Shown here one piece after another: positions 1-5,656 of a stretch of DNA of 6,459 nucleotides. Below the pieces are notes generated by a model. It searched no databases and was not told the DNA's origin. It saw only the letters and a program-made list of their open reading frames with translations. Made by a program: the position numbers and the translations under genes. The DNA is from Alphaproteobacteria bacterium (GTDB taxonomy: Bacteria; Pseudomonadota; Alphaproteobacteria; Micavibrionales; UBA2020). The stretch's first letter is position 1; every line of letters starts with the position of its first letter. The stretch is from the NCBI GenBank assembly GCA_020853455.1, contig JADYYV010000078.1:1-6459 (forward strand), in the 5' to 3' direction.

Positions 1-279
1 CATGATGATCTGGCAGCTGAGGCGCGAATTGTCCTGCACCGCAAATGCCTCGTCCATCATGTAAATCTCGTCTTCGCTTGCCGGCACCAGCTTTGCCGTC
101 CATGCGGGATCCACATAAACATGGCAGGTGCCGCAGGCCAGCGACCCGCCGCATTCCGCCTTGATCGCAAGGTTGGGGTCGCGCATGCCGTAATCGCGGA
201 TGATTTCCATCAGCCGCCAGCCTTCGATGGCCTCTAACTCCTGCTCCGCCCCGTTGCGGCCTGTCACGCGGATTTTCAT
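1..279 (-). CDS. [2Fe-2S] ferredoxin, adrenodoxin/putidaredoxin-like, C-terminus cut by window edge
   Basis: Small soluble electron carrier with one [2Fe-2S] cluster. Ninety-three codons are visible, from the ATG at 279-277 to the left edge, with no stop reached. The protein starts MKIRVTGRNG and carries the vertebrate-type cluster pattern C-x5-C-x2-C (ECGGSLACGTC, Cys at about 38, 44 and 47), followed by HVYVDP and the fourth ligand in SRLSCQI near residue 90. All four cluster cysteines are therefore present. Family members are usually a little over 100 residues, so only about 10-15 residues should be missing. The start overlaps the stop of the upstream membrane-protein gene as ATGA and has no good ribosome-binding site, which suggests translational coupling. 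Its likely electron donor is the ferredoxin-NADP+ reductase two genes upstream. That pairing is inferred from proximity. Confidence 0.92.
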   Translation of the reverse strand, partial: MKIRVTGRNGAEQELEAIEGWRLMEIIRDYGMRDPNLAIKAECGGSLACGTCHVYVDPAWTAKLVPASEDEIYMMDEAFAVQDNSRLSCQIIM

Positions 280-1049
280 GGGCGTTCATCCGCTGACGGG
301 CGCTCCATGATTTCGCGCAGCGCAAACGCGCCCGCCGCCGTCATGATCGCGGTGATGATCATCTGCACCGGCGCGCTCAATACCACGATGGGTGTCAGGC
401 GCGGGTCGTACATGTCCTTCACGTCGGCCGGCACGATCAGGGTGGTGATGAAATAGAATGCGGCGATAATCGGCAGCGCCGCCAGCAGCCCCATGCCCGC
501 GATGCGGAACGAAATCGACAGCCCCGCCACGCGGCGGATGTATTTTGAAATCGGGTAATTCACGGCGGCCAGAATATGCGCAAGACCGTAACGCACGCAC
601 CAGAAAGCCGCGCCGAACAGCAGCATGCTGATGGTCGCCATGCCAAGGTTGACGACGCCCGCCTGCGGGTTCATCGCCCAGCCCTGAAAACCCTGCAGCG
701 CGACCCAGCCCATGCTGAACAGCAGCCAGATCAGGATGCAGGCGTTCATCCCCTGCTGGCGCGCCGCAAGGTAGGCGGCATCGGCGGGCAGGTTATTCGC
801 GCGCTCCCCCATCATCAGCAGGCGCGACAGGTGAAACATGAACCAGCCGGTGAAGACGGCCGAAGGCAGGCTCCAGCTGAAGCTTTCGAAAATCGTCATG
901 TCGCGGCCATTGGCGAAAACCAGCGCCTTGGTCAGCGCATCGATGCCGATGGGCAGCACGGCCATGCGCGTCAGGTACGCGCGTTCGCGCCCGACAAAGA
1001 TGTAGGCGTTGCGAACCGCGTTGGTGATGCTGAACTGGCTGCCGCTCAT
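276..1049 (-). CDS. Unknown polytopic membrane protein, about six helices
   Basis: I do not recognise a named family. The 257-residue protein has hydrophobic stretches at about 27-46, 56-79, 101-121, 131-158, 183-206 and 217-246, and a short charged C-terminus (REIMERPSADERP), so it is predicted to be an inner-membrane protein with about six helices. The N-terminal block (AVRNAYIFVGRERAYLTRMAVLPIG) resembles hypothetical alphaproteobacterial membrane proteins I have seen, but no catalytic motif stands out. There is no signal peptide, no CxxC, and only two histidines (73, 158), so b-type heme binding cannot be argued. It lies 41 bp downstream of the ferredoxin reductase gene and its TGA overlaps the ferredoxin ATG, so it is probably co-transcribed with both. 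Upstream of its ATG there is only a weak, distant GGAAA purine run. The reading frame is well supported; the function is unknown. Confidence 0.85.
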   Translation of the reverse strand: MSGSQFSITNAVRNAYIFVGRERAYLTRMAVLPIGIDALTKALVFANGRDMTIFESFSWSLPSAVFTGWFMFHLSRLLMMGERANNLPADAAYLAARQQGMNACILIWLLFSMGWVALQGFQGWAMNPQAGVVNLGMATISMLLFGAAFWCVRYGLAHILAAVNYPISKYIRRVAGLSISFRIAGMGLLAALPIIAAFYFITTLIVPADVKDMYDPRLTPIVVLSAPVQMIITAIMTAAGAFALREIMERPSADERP

Positions 1050-1090
1050 GAATCCGTTGTTTCCAAAATTTTCCTATATTCCCACCGGAA

Positions 1091-2128
1091 TCACTTTACG
1101 CCAAGTTTTCCCTGCAGGTTGCTGCTGGATGTCGTGTATTCAAACCGCAATTTACGGTCGGGATAAACATAACGGAAAGCCTGCTGTGCCATCAGCGCGC
1201 CTTCGTGGAATCCGGAAAGTATCAGTTTCAGCTTGCCGGGATACCAGTTGATGTCGCCGATCGCGAACAGCCCCTTGGCCGTGGTTTCGAACTTTTCGGT
1301 ATCGACGGGGATCAACCCGTTCTGCAATTCGATATTCTGCTGCGCGCACAGCTCGCCGACGGGGCCCAGCTTCATGGTAAGGCCGTAAAATGCCAGCAGC
1401 GTGTCGCAGGGCAGGTCCTGCACGGTTTTGTCGGCGTTGGTCAGCGCCAGCGCGCTGATCTGGCCGTTTTCGCCCTTGATATCGGTCAGGTTGGAAATGA
1501 CCAGTTTCATTTTATTGTCGTTCACCAGCTGGCGCATCTGCGACACGGTATGGGGTGCCGCGCGGAAATCATCGCGGCGGTGGAGGAGCGTGAGGGAATT
1601 CGCAACAGGCGCAAGGTTCACCGTCCAGTCGAGCGCGGAATCGCCGCCGCCCGCGATGACCAGGTTCTTGCCGCGAAACTGTTCCATCTTGCGCACGGCG
1701 TAAAACACCGATTTGCCTTCATATTCCTCGATGCCCTTGATGGGCGGCTTTTTTGGCGTGAAGCTGCCGCCGCCCGCCGCGATCACGGCGACAGGCGCTT
1801 CGATGACGGTGCCGCCATCGGTCGTCAGCCGCCAGCCGTTTTCGGTCTTTTCGATTTTCTGCGCCATCTCGCCGAAATGGAATGTCGCGCCGAAGGGCTT
1901 GATCTGCTCCATCAGCCGGTCGGTCAGTTCCTGCCCCGTGACGACGGGCAGGGCGGGGATGTCGTAAATGGGTTTTTCGGGATACAGCTCCGCGCATTGG
2001 CCGCCCGGACGGTCGAGGATATCGACCAGATGCGCCTTCATGTCGAGCAGCCCAAGCTCGAACACCGCGAACAGGCCGACCGGGCCTGCGCCGATAATGA
2101 TCACATCTGTTTTATGCGCCGTTTCCAT
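1091..2128 (-). CDS. Ferredoxin/flavodoxin-NADP+ reductase, thioredoxin-reductase-like class
   Basis: FAD enzyme that passes electrons between NADPH and ferredoxin or flavodoxin in the cytosol. The 345-residue length fits the family. The FAD-binding Rossmann motif GAGPVGL lies at 13-19, followed by the class signature PGGQCAELYPEKPIYDIPA at 41-59. The NADP-binding motif AGGGDSALDW is at 159-168 with HRRDDFRA at 183-190, whose arginines suit the 2'-phosphate of NADPH. The second FAD segment, FAIGDINWYPGK, is at 288-299. The redox CxxC of true thioredoxin reductase is missing, which separates it from TrxB. The end (FEYTTSSSNLQGKLGVK) matches proteobacterial members. The ATG at 2128 is the only standard start after an in-frame TAG at 2176-2174. 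It has no Shine-Dalgarno sequence, and a possible promoter sits directly upstream. The ferredoxin encoded two genes downstream is its likely partner. Confidence 0.95.
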   Translation of the reverse strand: METAHKTDVIIIGAGPVGLFAVFELGLLDMKAHLVDILDRPGGQCAELYPEKPIYDIPALPVVTGQELTDRLMEQIKPFGATFHFGEMAQKIEKTENGWRLTTDGGTVIEAPVAVIAAGGGSFTPKKPPIKGIEEYEGKSVFYAVRKMEQFRGKNLVIAGGGDSALDWTVNLAPVANSLTLLHRRDDFRAAPHTVSQMRQLVNDNKMKLVISNLTDIKGENGQISALALTNADKTVQDLPCDTLLAFYGLTMKLGPVGELCAQQNIELQNGLIPVDTEKFETTAKGLFAIGDINWYPGKLKLILSGFHEGALMAQQAFRYVYPDRKLRFEYTTSSSNLQGKLGVK

Positions 2129-2163
2129 GCGCCAGAAATAGGCGAAAAGGCGCGTAAAATCAA
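2129..2163 (-). promoter_or_regulatory. Candidate leaderless promoter of the ferredoxin reductase gene
   Basis: Reading leftward, TTGATT (2163-2158) is followed by a 17-nt spacer and TATTTC (2140-2135), then six bases to the ATG. This would put the transcript start at the A of the start codon. The -35 matches TTGACA at four of six positions, while the -10 is poor (three of six). No Shine-Dalgarno sequence exists here. A 5-bp inverted repeat, GCGCC at 2129-2133 and GGCGC at 2149-2153, brackets the -10. Position and spacing are exact, but the motif match is weak. Confidence 0.35.
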
Positions 2164-2178
2164 GGGTTTTAGGCTATT

Positions 2179-2754
2179 TTAGCGGCCAAGTCCCTGATAT
2201 AGGCCGGGAATGTTGCTTTTGGGCGGCGGCACGACCGTGGAAATGTCGCCCGTGACAGGCCAGAGCTTCAGCTTATCCGCATGTTCGGGGCGGACAAGAC
2301 CCGCCGCGACAGACTTGTCGAAGGACTGCTTCAGCCCGTCCAGATAATCGGATACCTGCACCAGCACGACCGCAGGGCCGCCTTCATAGACGGCCTTTTC
2401 CAGCGCCTGCATCACTTCGCGCATCGATCCCGGGCCGCCCGGGAGGGAGAAGAGCGCGGTCGGGTTGTTATGCGTCGTCAAAAGCTTGAAGCGCTCCTGT
2501 TCGGAGGTGACATGGATATGCCCCGCTTTTTCAAACTGCGGCTCGTCGCGGTATTGCTCCAGCACCACGGCGGTCACTTTGCCGCCTGCGGCCAATGCAG
2601 CACCCGCAACCGCGCCCATCACGCCGCGCGTGCCGCCGCCGTACAAAATCTCGTGCCCGGCCAGCGCCAGCTTGCGGCCGAGTTCTGCTGCGGCCTCCAT
2701 GATTGCCGGATCATCCGGCGTTTTCGATCCTGCGAATACGGCGACGGTTGCCAT
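2179..2754 (-). CDS. LOG-like Rossmann-fold protein (TIGR00730-type), divergent active-site region
   Basis: Member of the lysine-decarboxylase-like/LOG superfamily; characterised relatives are nucleoside-5'-monophosphate phosphoribohydrolases (cytokinin-activating enzymes). The 191-residue length is typical. It begins MATVAVFAGSKTPDDP, a variant of the usual V-x-CGS start. It has the phosphate-binding loop YGGGTRGVMGAVA at 38-50 and the family signature in the form PGGPGSMRE at 105-113, which keeps the catalytic glutamate (113) but has Ser for Thr. The usual M-H-E-R-K block is replaced by SEQERFKLL (84-92), two residues farther from the PGG loop than normal, so the arginine assignment is uncertain. 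The gene starts inside the upstream stop codon (TAATG), with a GGAG about ten bases before the ATG. The fold is secure; the substrate is not, and an ordinary LOG hydrolase should not be assumed. Confidence 0.88.
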   Translation of the reverse strand: MATVAVFAGSKTPDDPAIMEAAAELGRKLALAGHEILYGGGTRGVMGAVAGAALAAGGKVTAVVLEQYRDEPQFEKAGHIHVTSEQERFKLLTTHNNPTALFSLPGGPGSMREVMQALEKAVYEGGPAVVLVQVSDYLDGLKQSFDKSVAAGLVRPEHADKLKLWPVTGDISTVVPPPKSNIPGLYQGLGR

Positions 2755-3236
2755 TAGAAAAATGCTCCATTTCCTGAGGGTTTCGGCAGCAAACGCGTCA
2801 TCAGACGCCCGAATTTGCTGAACTGTCCTTTTTCTTCATGCGGTGCGGGCACGCTGCGGAACGCGACCCCGCGCACATGGTTCATGCCGATGTAGTTCAG
2901 CACGTCGTAAATCTCTTTCGGGTTTTTCAGTTCTTCTTTTTTATTGTCGAAGACGAGCGAGGTGATGGTCATCGCCGTATCGGCATACCATTCGGCGCGC
3001 AGTTCGGTTTTGTATTCCTGCCCGTCGCGGCGGATGGTGGCATCCAGCGTAAACGTCTTGCCGTCGACCATGTTATGGATGGTATAGGTCGCGTAATTTT
3101 CCGCAGGATTGCCCCATTCGCGGGTCTCGCTGGTGCCGCGCGGGGGCGCGCCGAGAATGAGCGTCACATCGGCGGTGTTCAGGCGGCTGGGCGGAATCTG
3201 GCGGGCGGCGCTGTCGCCGAATAATTTTTTCAACAT
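2754..3236 (-). CDS. Conserved-looking hypothetical protein, 160 residues, cytosolic
   Basis: First gene of the leftward operon. I do not recognise the family. The product has no signal peptide, no membrane segment and no cysteine. It has a basic N-terminus (MLKKLFGDSAARQIPPSRLN), a central region rich in alternating polar and aromatic residues (about 48-98: NYATYTIHN, FTLDATIRRDG, LRAEWYAD) that looks like beta strands, and a helical-looking stretch, NPKEIYDVLNYIG, at 105-117. The C-terminus is basic and ends PKPSGNGAFF. Support for a real gene is good: a clear CAGGAG ribosome-binding site eight bases before the ATG, a start just downstream of the AT-rich divergent region, and a 1-bp TAATG overlap into the LOG-like gene, implying coupled translation. 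The link to the LOG-like protein is the only functional clue. Confidence 0.82.
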   Translation of the reverse strand: MLKKLFGDSAARQIPPSRLNTADVTLILGAPPRGTSETREWGNPAENYATYTIHNMVDGKTFTLDATIRRDGQEYKTELRAEWYADTAMTITSLVFDNKKEELKNPKEIYDVLNYIGMNHVRGVAFRSVPAPHEEKGQFSKFGRLMTRLLPKPSGNGAFF

Positions 3237-3244
3237 TATGAATT

Positions 3245-3250
3245 CTCCTG
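3245..3250 (-). promoter_or_regulatory. Strong ribosome-binding site of the 160-residue gene
   Basis: CAGGAG on the minus strand lies eight bases before the ATG at 3236. It is the clearest Shine-Dalgarno sequence of the leftward operon and fixes the start of its first gene. Confidence 0.75.
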
Positions 3251-3284
3251 CCCGCTACCATACGCCCATCCAGCCTATGGGTCA

Positions 3285-3310
3285 ATAAATATGGGAAATG
3301 GCATATTTAT
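3285..3310. repeat. Perfect 8-bp inverted repeat, possible operator
   Basis: ATAAATAT (3285-3292) and ATATTTAT (3303-3310) are exact reverse complements separated by ten bases (GGGAAATGGC). Arm centres lie about 18 bp apart, close to two helical turns, as expected for a dimeric repressor or activator site. The dyad sits in the only substantial intergenic region, between the divergent operons, and overlaps the candidate leftward promoter. The arms are pure A/T in an AT-rich spacer, so chance is a real alternative. Confidence 0.4.
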
Positions 3311-3313
3311 CAA
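3286..3313 (-). promoter_or_regulatory. Candidate promoter of the leftward operon
   Basis: On the minus strand TTGATA (3313-3308, five of six matches to TTGACA) is followed by 16 bases and TATTTA (3291-3286, three of six). This predicts transcription starting near 3279 and a leader of about 43 bases that contains the CAGGAG site. Both hexamers fall within the arms of the 8-bp inverted repeat at 3285-3310, so a protein bound there would cover the promoter. Confidence 0.4.
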
Positions 3314-3317
3314 AGAG

Positions 3318-3347
3318 TTTAAGTGTTTAGCAAAAACGTATTAGACT
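3318..3347 (+). promoter_or_regulatory. Candidate promoter of the DUF299–aroE–coaE operon
   Basis: TTTAAG (3318-3323) and TAGACT (3342-3347, four of six matches to TATAAT) are 18 bases apart. The -10 ends seven bases before the ATG at 3355, giving a leaderless or nearly leaderless transcript. An alternative hexamer, TATTAG, lies at 3339-3344. No Shine-Dalgarno sequence precedes the ATG. Matches are weak and the assignment is tentative. Confidence 0.3.
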
Positions 3348-3354
3348 ATCAGCC

Positions 3355-4185
3355 ATGAAAAAGTACCACCTTCACCTGATTTCCGATTCCACGGGCGGCA
3401 CGCTGAACAGCGTCGTGAAGGCATGTCTTGCGCAGTTTGATTCCGTGCAGGCGGAACAGAATTTCTGGCCCCTTGTCAGAACCCAAAAACAACTTTTGAC
3501 CGCAATAGAAGGCATCCGCAAAAATCCCGGGCTCGTGCTTTATACGCTGGTCGATGAAGGGCTCGAAAAGGCGCTCGCCAAGCATTGCGAGACGATGGGC
3601 CTGCGCGGCATTTCCATCCTGCATCCGGTCATCCAGCTGATGAGCGGCTTTTTCGGGCAGGAATCGCGCGCGGAGCCAGGCTTGCAGCACCAGTTGAACG
3701 AAGAGTATTTCGCGCGCATGGACGCGGTCGATTACGCACTGCATCATGACGACGGGCTGAAAAACGACCGCGACCTTGCCCATGCCGATGTGATTTTGGT
3801 CGGCGTGTCGCGCACGTCGAAAACGCCGACTTGCGTGTATCTCGCCAATCGCGGCGTGAAGGCGGCGAATGTGCCCTATGTGCCGGGCATCCCGTTCCCC
3901 GAAAAGGTGCTGGACCTGAAAAAACCGATGTTTGTCGGCCTGACCGCAGCGCCGGAGCGGCTGATCGACATCCGCCGCAACCGCCTGGCGCAGCTGGGCG
4001 AAATCCGCGAAACAGATTACCTCGATGCCGAACGCGTGCAGGACGAAGTGAAACAGGCGCGCCGCTTTTACAGCAAGCAGGGCTGGCCCGTGATCGATGT
4101 CACGCGCCGGTCGATCGAGGAAACCGCCGCCGAAATTCTCGCGCTGCTGGACGAACACCGCAGCCAACCCAAGGAGACCGCATGA
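3355..4185 (+). CDS. ppsR: DUF299 bifunctional kinase/pyrophosphorylase regulating PPDK or PEP synthase
   Basis: Cytosolic regulator that inactivates its target by ADP-dependent phosphorylation of an active-site threonine and reactivates it by phosphate-dependent dephosphorylation. Known targets are pyruvate phosphate dikinase (PPDK) and PEP synthase; the sequence alone does not say which applies, so the E. coli-type symbol is provisional. The 276-residue length is typical. The family start HLHLISDSTGGTLNSV is at residues 5-20, YFARMDAVDYALHHDDG at 118-134, and the P-loop with its usual continuation, GVSRTSKTPTCVYLANRG, at 150-167. NVPYVPGIP follows at 172-180. An in-frame TAG at 3328-3330 rules out a longer protein, and 3355 is the first ATG after it. 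First gene of the operon, without a ribosome-binding site. Its TGA overlaps the aroE ATG (ATGA). Confidence 0.95.
   Translation: MKKYHLHLISDSTGGTLNSVVKACLAQFDSVQAEQNFWPLVRTQKQLLTAIEGIRKNPGLVLYTLVDEGLEKALAKHCETMGLRGISILHPVIQLMSGFFGQESRAEPGLQHQLNEEYFARMDAVDYALHHDDGLKNDRDLAHADVILVGVSRTSKTPTCVYLANRGVKAANVPYVPGIPFPEKVLDLKKPMFVGLTAAPERLIDIRRNRLAQLGEIRETDYLDAERVQDEVKQARRFYSKQGWPVIDVTRRSIEETAAEILALLDEHRSQPKETA
4171..4176 (+). promoter_or_regulatory. Ribosome-binding site deciding the aroE start
   Basis: AAGGAG lies five bases before the ATG at 4182, within the end of the DUF299 gene. It supports this ATG over the much longer open frame that continues upstream to about 3831. Confidence 0.8.
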
Positions 4186-5021
4186 CTTCCCAAGACGTCC
4201 CGCTGCGCCGCGCCTGTGTGCTGGGCTTTCCCGTGTCGCAATCGCTGTCGCCGAAGCTGCATGGCTGGTGGCTGCAGAAATACCAGGTGCAGGGCGCCTA
4301 TACCGCCATGGCGATCCCCGTCGGGCATCTGGCCGACGCGCTGAAAATGCTGGTCGATCGCGGCTTTTCCGGCTGCAACCTGACAGCGCCGCTGAAGGAA
4401 GCCGCGCTGTCGCTGATGCAGGTGCATGACGAAAGCTGCCTGATGTCGGGCGCGGTGAATACGGTCGTGGTGCGCGAAGGCCGGTTGCACGGTTATAACA
4501 GCGACGGTTTCGGTTTCATTGAATCGCTCAAATCGCAGCACCCGAAATGGGACGGCACGAATGTCGCGATCCTCGGCACCGGCGGCGCGTCGCGCGGCAT
4601 CATCGCGTCTTTGCGCGGCGCGGGCGCGAAGCATTTCAGCCTTGTGAACCGCACGCCCGAAAAGGCGCAGAAGATCGTCAAGGCGTTTTCGCTGGACGCC
4701 GATATTTACAAATGGGAACAGCGCAACGACGCGCTGCGGAACGCCACACTGGTCGTCAACTGCTCCACGCTCGGCATGGTCGGCCACCCGCCGCTTGCCA
4801 TCGACCTTGCGAAACTGCCGCAGACGTCGGCGGTATGCGATATCGTCTATCGCCCGCTCACGACCGATTTGCTCGGTCAGGCGAAGCGGCGCGGGCATCC
4901 GGTCATCGAAGGGCTCGGCATGCTGCTGCATCAGGGCCGCCTCGGTTTTGCGCTGTGGTATGGCCGCGATCCCGAAGTATCGCCCGAGCTTTATAAATAT
5001 ATGGGGGAACTGGCGGCATGA
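4182..5021 (+). CDS. aroE: Shikimate dehydrogenase
   Basis: Reduces 3-dehydroshikimate to shikimate with NADPH, the fourth step of the shikimate pathway, in the cytosol. The 279-residue length is normal. The shikimate-binding motif SLSPKLHGWW is at 21-30. GCNLTAPLKEA at 64-74 carries catalytic Lys72. AVNT at 91-94 and NSDGFGF at 106-112 carry Asn93 and catalytic Asp108. The nucleotide loop GTGGASRG is at 132-139, and NRT at 156-158 contributes the arginine that favours NADPH. The C-terminal signature GLGMLLHQGRLGFALW is at 244-259. Small departures from the textbook motifs (HG for HN, NSD for NTD, APLK for IPHK or similar) leave the key residues intact. The start is set by the AAGGAG five bases upstream and the ATGA overlap with the DUF299 gene. 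Its own stop overlaps coaE in the same way. Confidence 0.96.
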   Translation: MTSQDVPLRRACVLGFPVSQSLSPKLHGWWLQKYQVQGAYTAMAIPVGHLADALKMLVDRGFSGCNLTAPLKEAALSLMQVHDESCLMSGAVNTVVVREGRLHGYNSDGFGFIESLKSQHPKWDGTNVAILGTGGASRGIIASLRGAGAKHFSLVNRTPEKAQKIVKAFSLDADIYKWEQRNDALRNATLVVNCSTLGMVGHPPLAIDLAKLPQTSAVCDIVYRPLTTDLLGQAKRRGHPVIEGLGMLLHQGRLGFALWYGRDPEVSPELYKYMGELAA

Positions 5022-5647
5022 TCATCATCGGGCTTACGGGTTCCATCGGCATGGGCAAATCGACCGCGGCGAAAATGCTCGGCGACATGGGCATCCCCTG
5101 CCATGACAGCGACGCGACCGTGCATGAATTGATGGGCCCGGGCGGCAAGGCGGTATCCGCCATCGGCGCGCTCTGCCCCGAAGCGGTCCAAAAAGACGCC
5201 AGCGGGAAAGAATTCATCGACCGCAAAACGCTGGGCGCGCAATTTTTTGCCAATCCCGCCCTGAAAGCGCAGGTGGAGGGCATCCTGTTCCCCCTCGTGC
5301 GGGAATCCAGCGACGCGTTTGTGGAAAAATCGAAAAAAGCCGGCATCCGCGCCGTGGTGCTGGATATCCCCCTGTTGTTCGAGGTCGGGCGCGATAAAGA
5401 CGTCGATGTAACCATTGTCGTGTCCGCGCCGAAAGAGGTACAGAGGGAACGCGTGCTGGCACGCGGCACCACGCAGGAACGCCTCGATGCCGTGCTGAAA
5501 TCGCAGCTGCCGGACGAGGAAAAACGCGCGCGTGCCACTTATGTGGTTGAGACGCATAAGGGTTTAGACGACACGCGCGCGCAGCTTGGGGTTATCGTTA
5601 ACAAGCTGCTGCCGCCGAAAGCGTCCCCGCCCAAATTCTGTCTTTAA
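5018..5647 (+). CDS. coaE: Dephospho-CoA kinase
   Basis: Phosphorylates the 3'-hydroxyl of dephospho-CoA with ATP, the last step of coenzyme A synthesis, in the cytosol. The 209-residue P-loop kinase starts MIIIGLTGSIGMGKST, with Walker A GSIGMGKS at 8-15. The dephospho-CoA binding and catalytic segment HDSDATVHEL follows at 29-38, corresponding to the usual DADxxVH. DIPLLFE at 116-122 is the family signature. The lid and adenine-binding region is around ARGTTQERLDAVLKSQL (148-164) and RARATYVVET (170-179). The tail after about 197 (LLPPKASPPKFCL) is proline-rich and probably flexible. The start lies in an ATGA overlap with aroE, with a GGGGA run (5004-5008) as ribosome-binding site. The AAGGAG of the next gene begins inside this gene's TAA stop. 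Confidence 0.96.
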   Translation: MIIIGLTGSIGMGKSTAAKMLGDMGIPCHDSDATVHELMGPGGKAVSAIGALCPEAVQKDASGKEFIDRKTLGAQFFANPALKAQVEGILFPLVRESSDAFVEKSKKAGIRAVVLDIPLLFEVGRDKDVDVTIVVSAPKEVQRERVLARGTTQERLDAVLKSQLPDEEKRARATYVVETHKGLDDTRAQLGVIVNKLLPPKASPPKFCL

Positions 5648-5651
5648 GGAG
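5646..5651 (+). promoter_or_regulatory. Ribosome-binding site of the DUF1223 gene, overlapping the coaE stop
   Basis: AAGGAG uses the last two bases of the coaE TAA and lies five bases before the ATG at 5657. This fixes the start and ties translation of the DUF1223 gene to the operon. Confidence 0.75.
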
Positions 5652-5656
5652 CGGCG

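Noticed and set aside
1078..1091. Small hairpin (ATTCC-CACC-GGAAT) at the end of the reductase gene, considered as a terminator
   Set aside because: Only a 5-bp stem, and the leftward transcript then has just four Ts after several As; too weak for an intrinsic terminator, and the next gene is only 41 bp away.
1205..2182. 325-codon open frame on the plus strand
   Set aside because: It is antisense to the clearly identified ferredoxin reductase gene and has composition typical of a GC-rich shadow frame (rich in Arg, His, Gln).
3265..3281. CCCAT-7 nt-ATGGG inverted repeat in the leader of the leftward operon
   Set aside because: A 5-bp stem is expected by chance, and it does not enclose the ribosome-binding site or resemble a known riboswitch.
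3831..4181. Open frame extending aroE about 117 codons upstream
   Set aside because: It lies out of frame within the DUF299 gene; the conserved AroE start, the AAGGAG at 4171 and the ATGA overlap all point to 4182.
3349..4931. Long minus-strand open frames opposite the DUF299 gene and aroE
   Set aside because: They are antisense shadows of two strongly conserved genes, with no recognisable domain and His/Arg-rich low-complexity composition.
4903..5557. Two minus-strand open frames of about 190-210 codons opposite coaE
   Set aside because: coaE has all its family motifs on the plus strand; the antisense frames resemble no protein and overlap each other.
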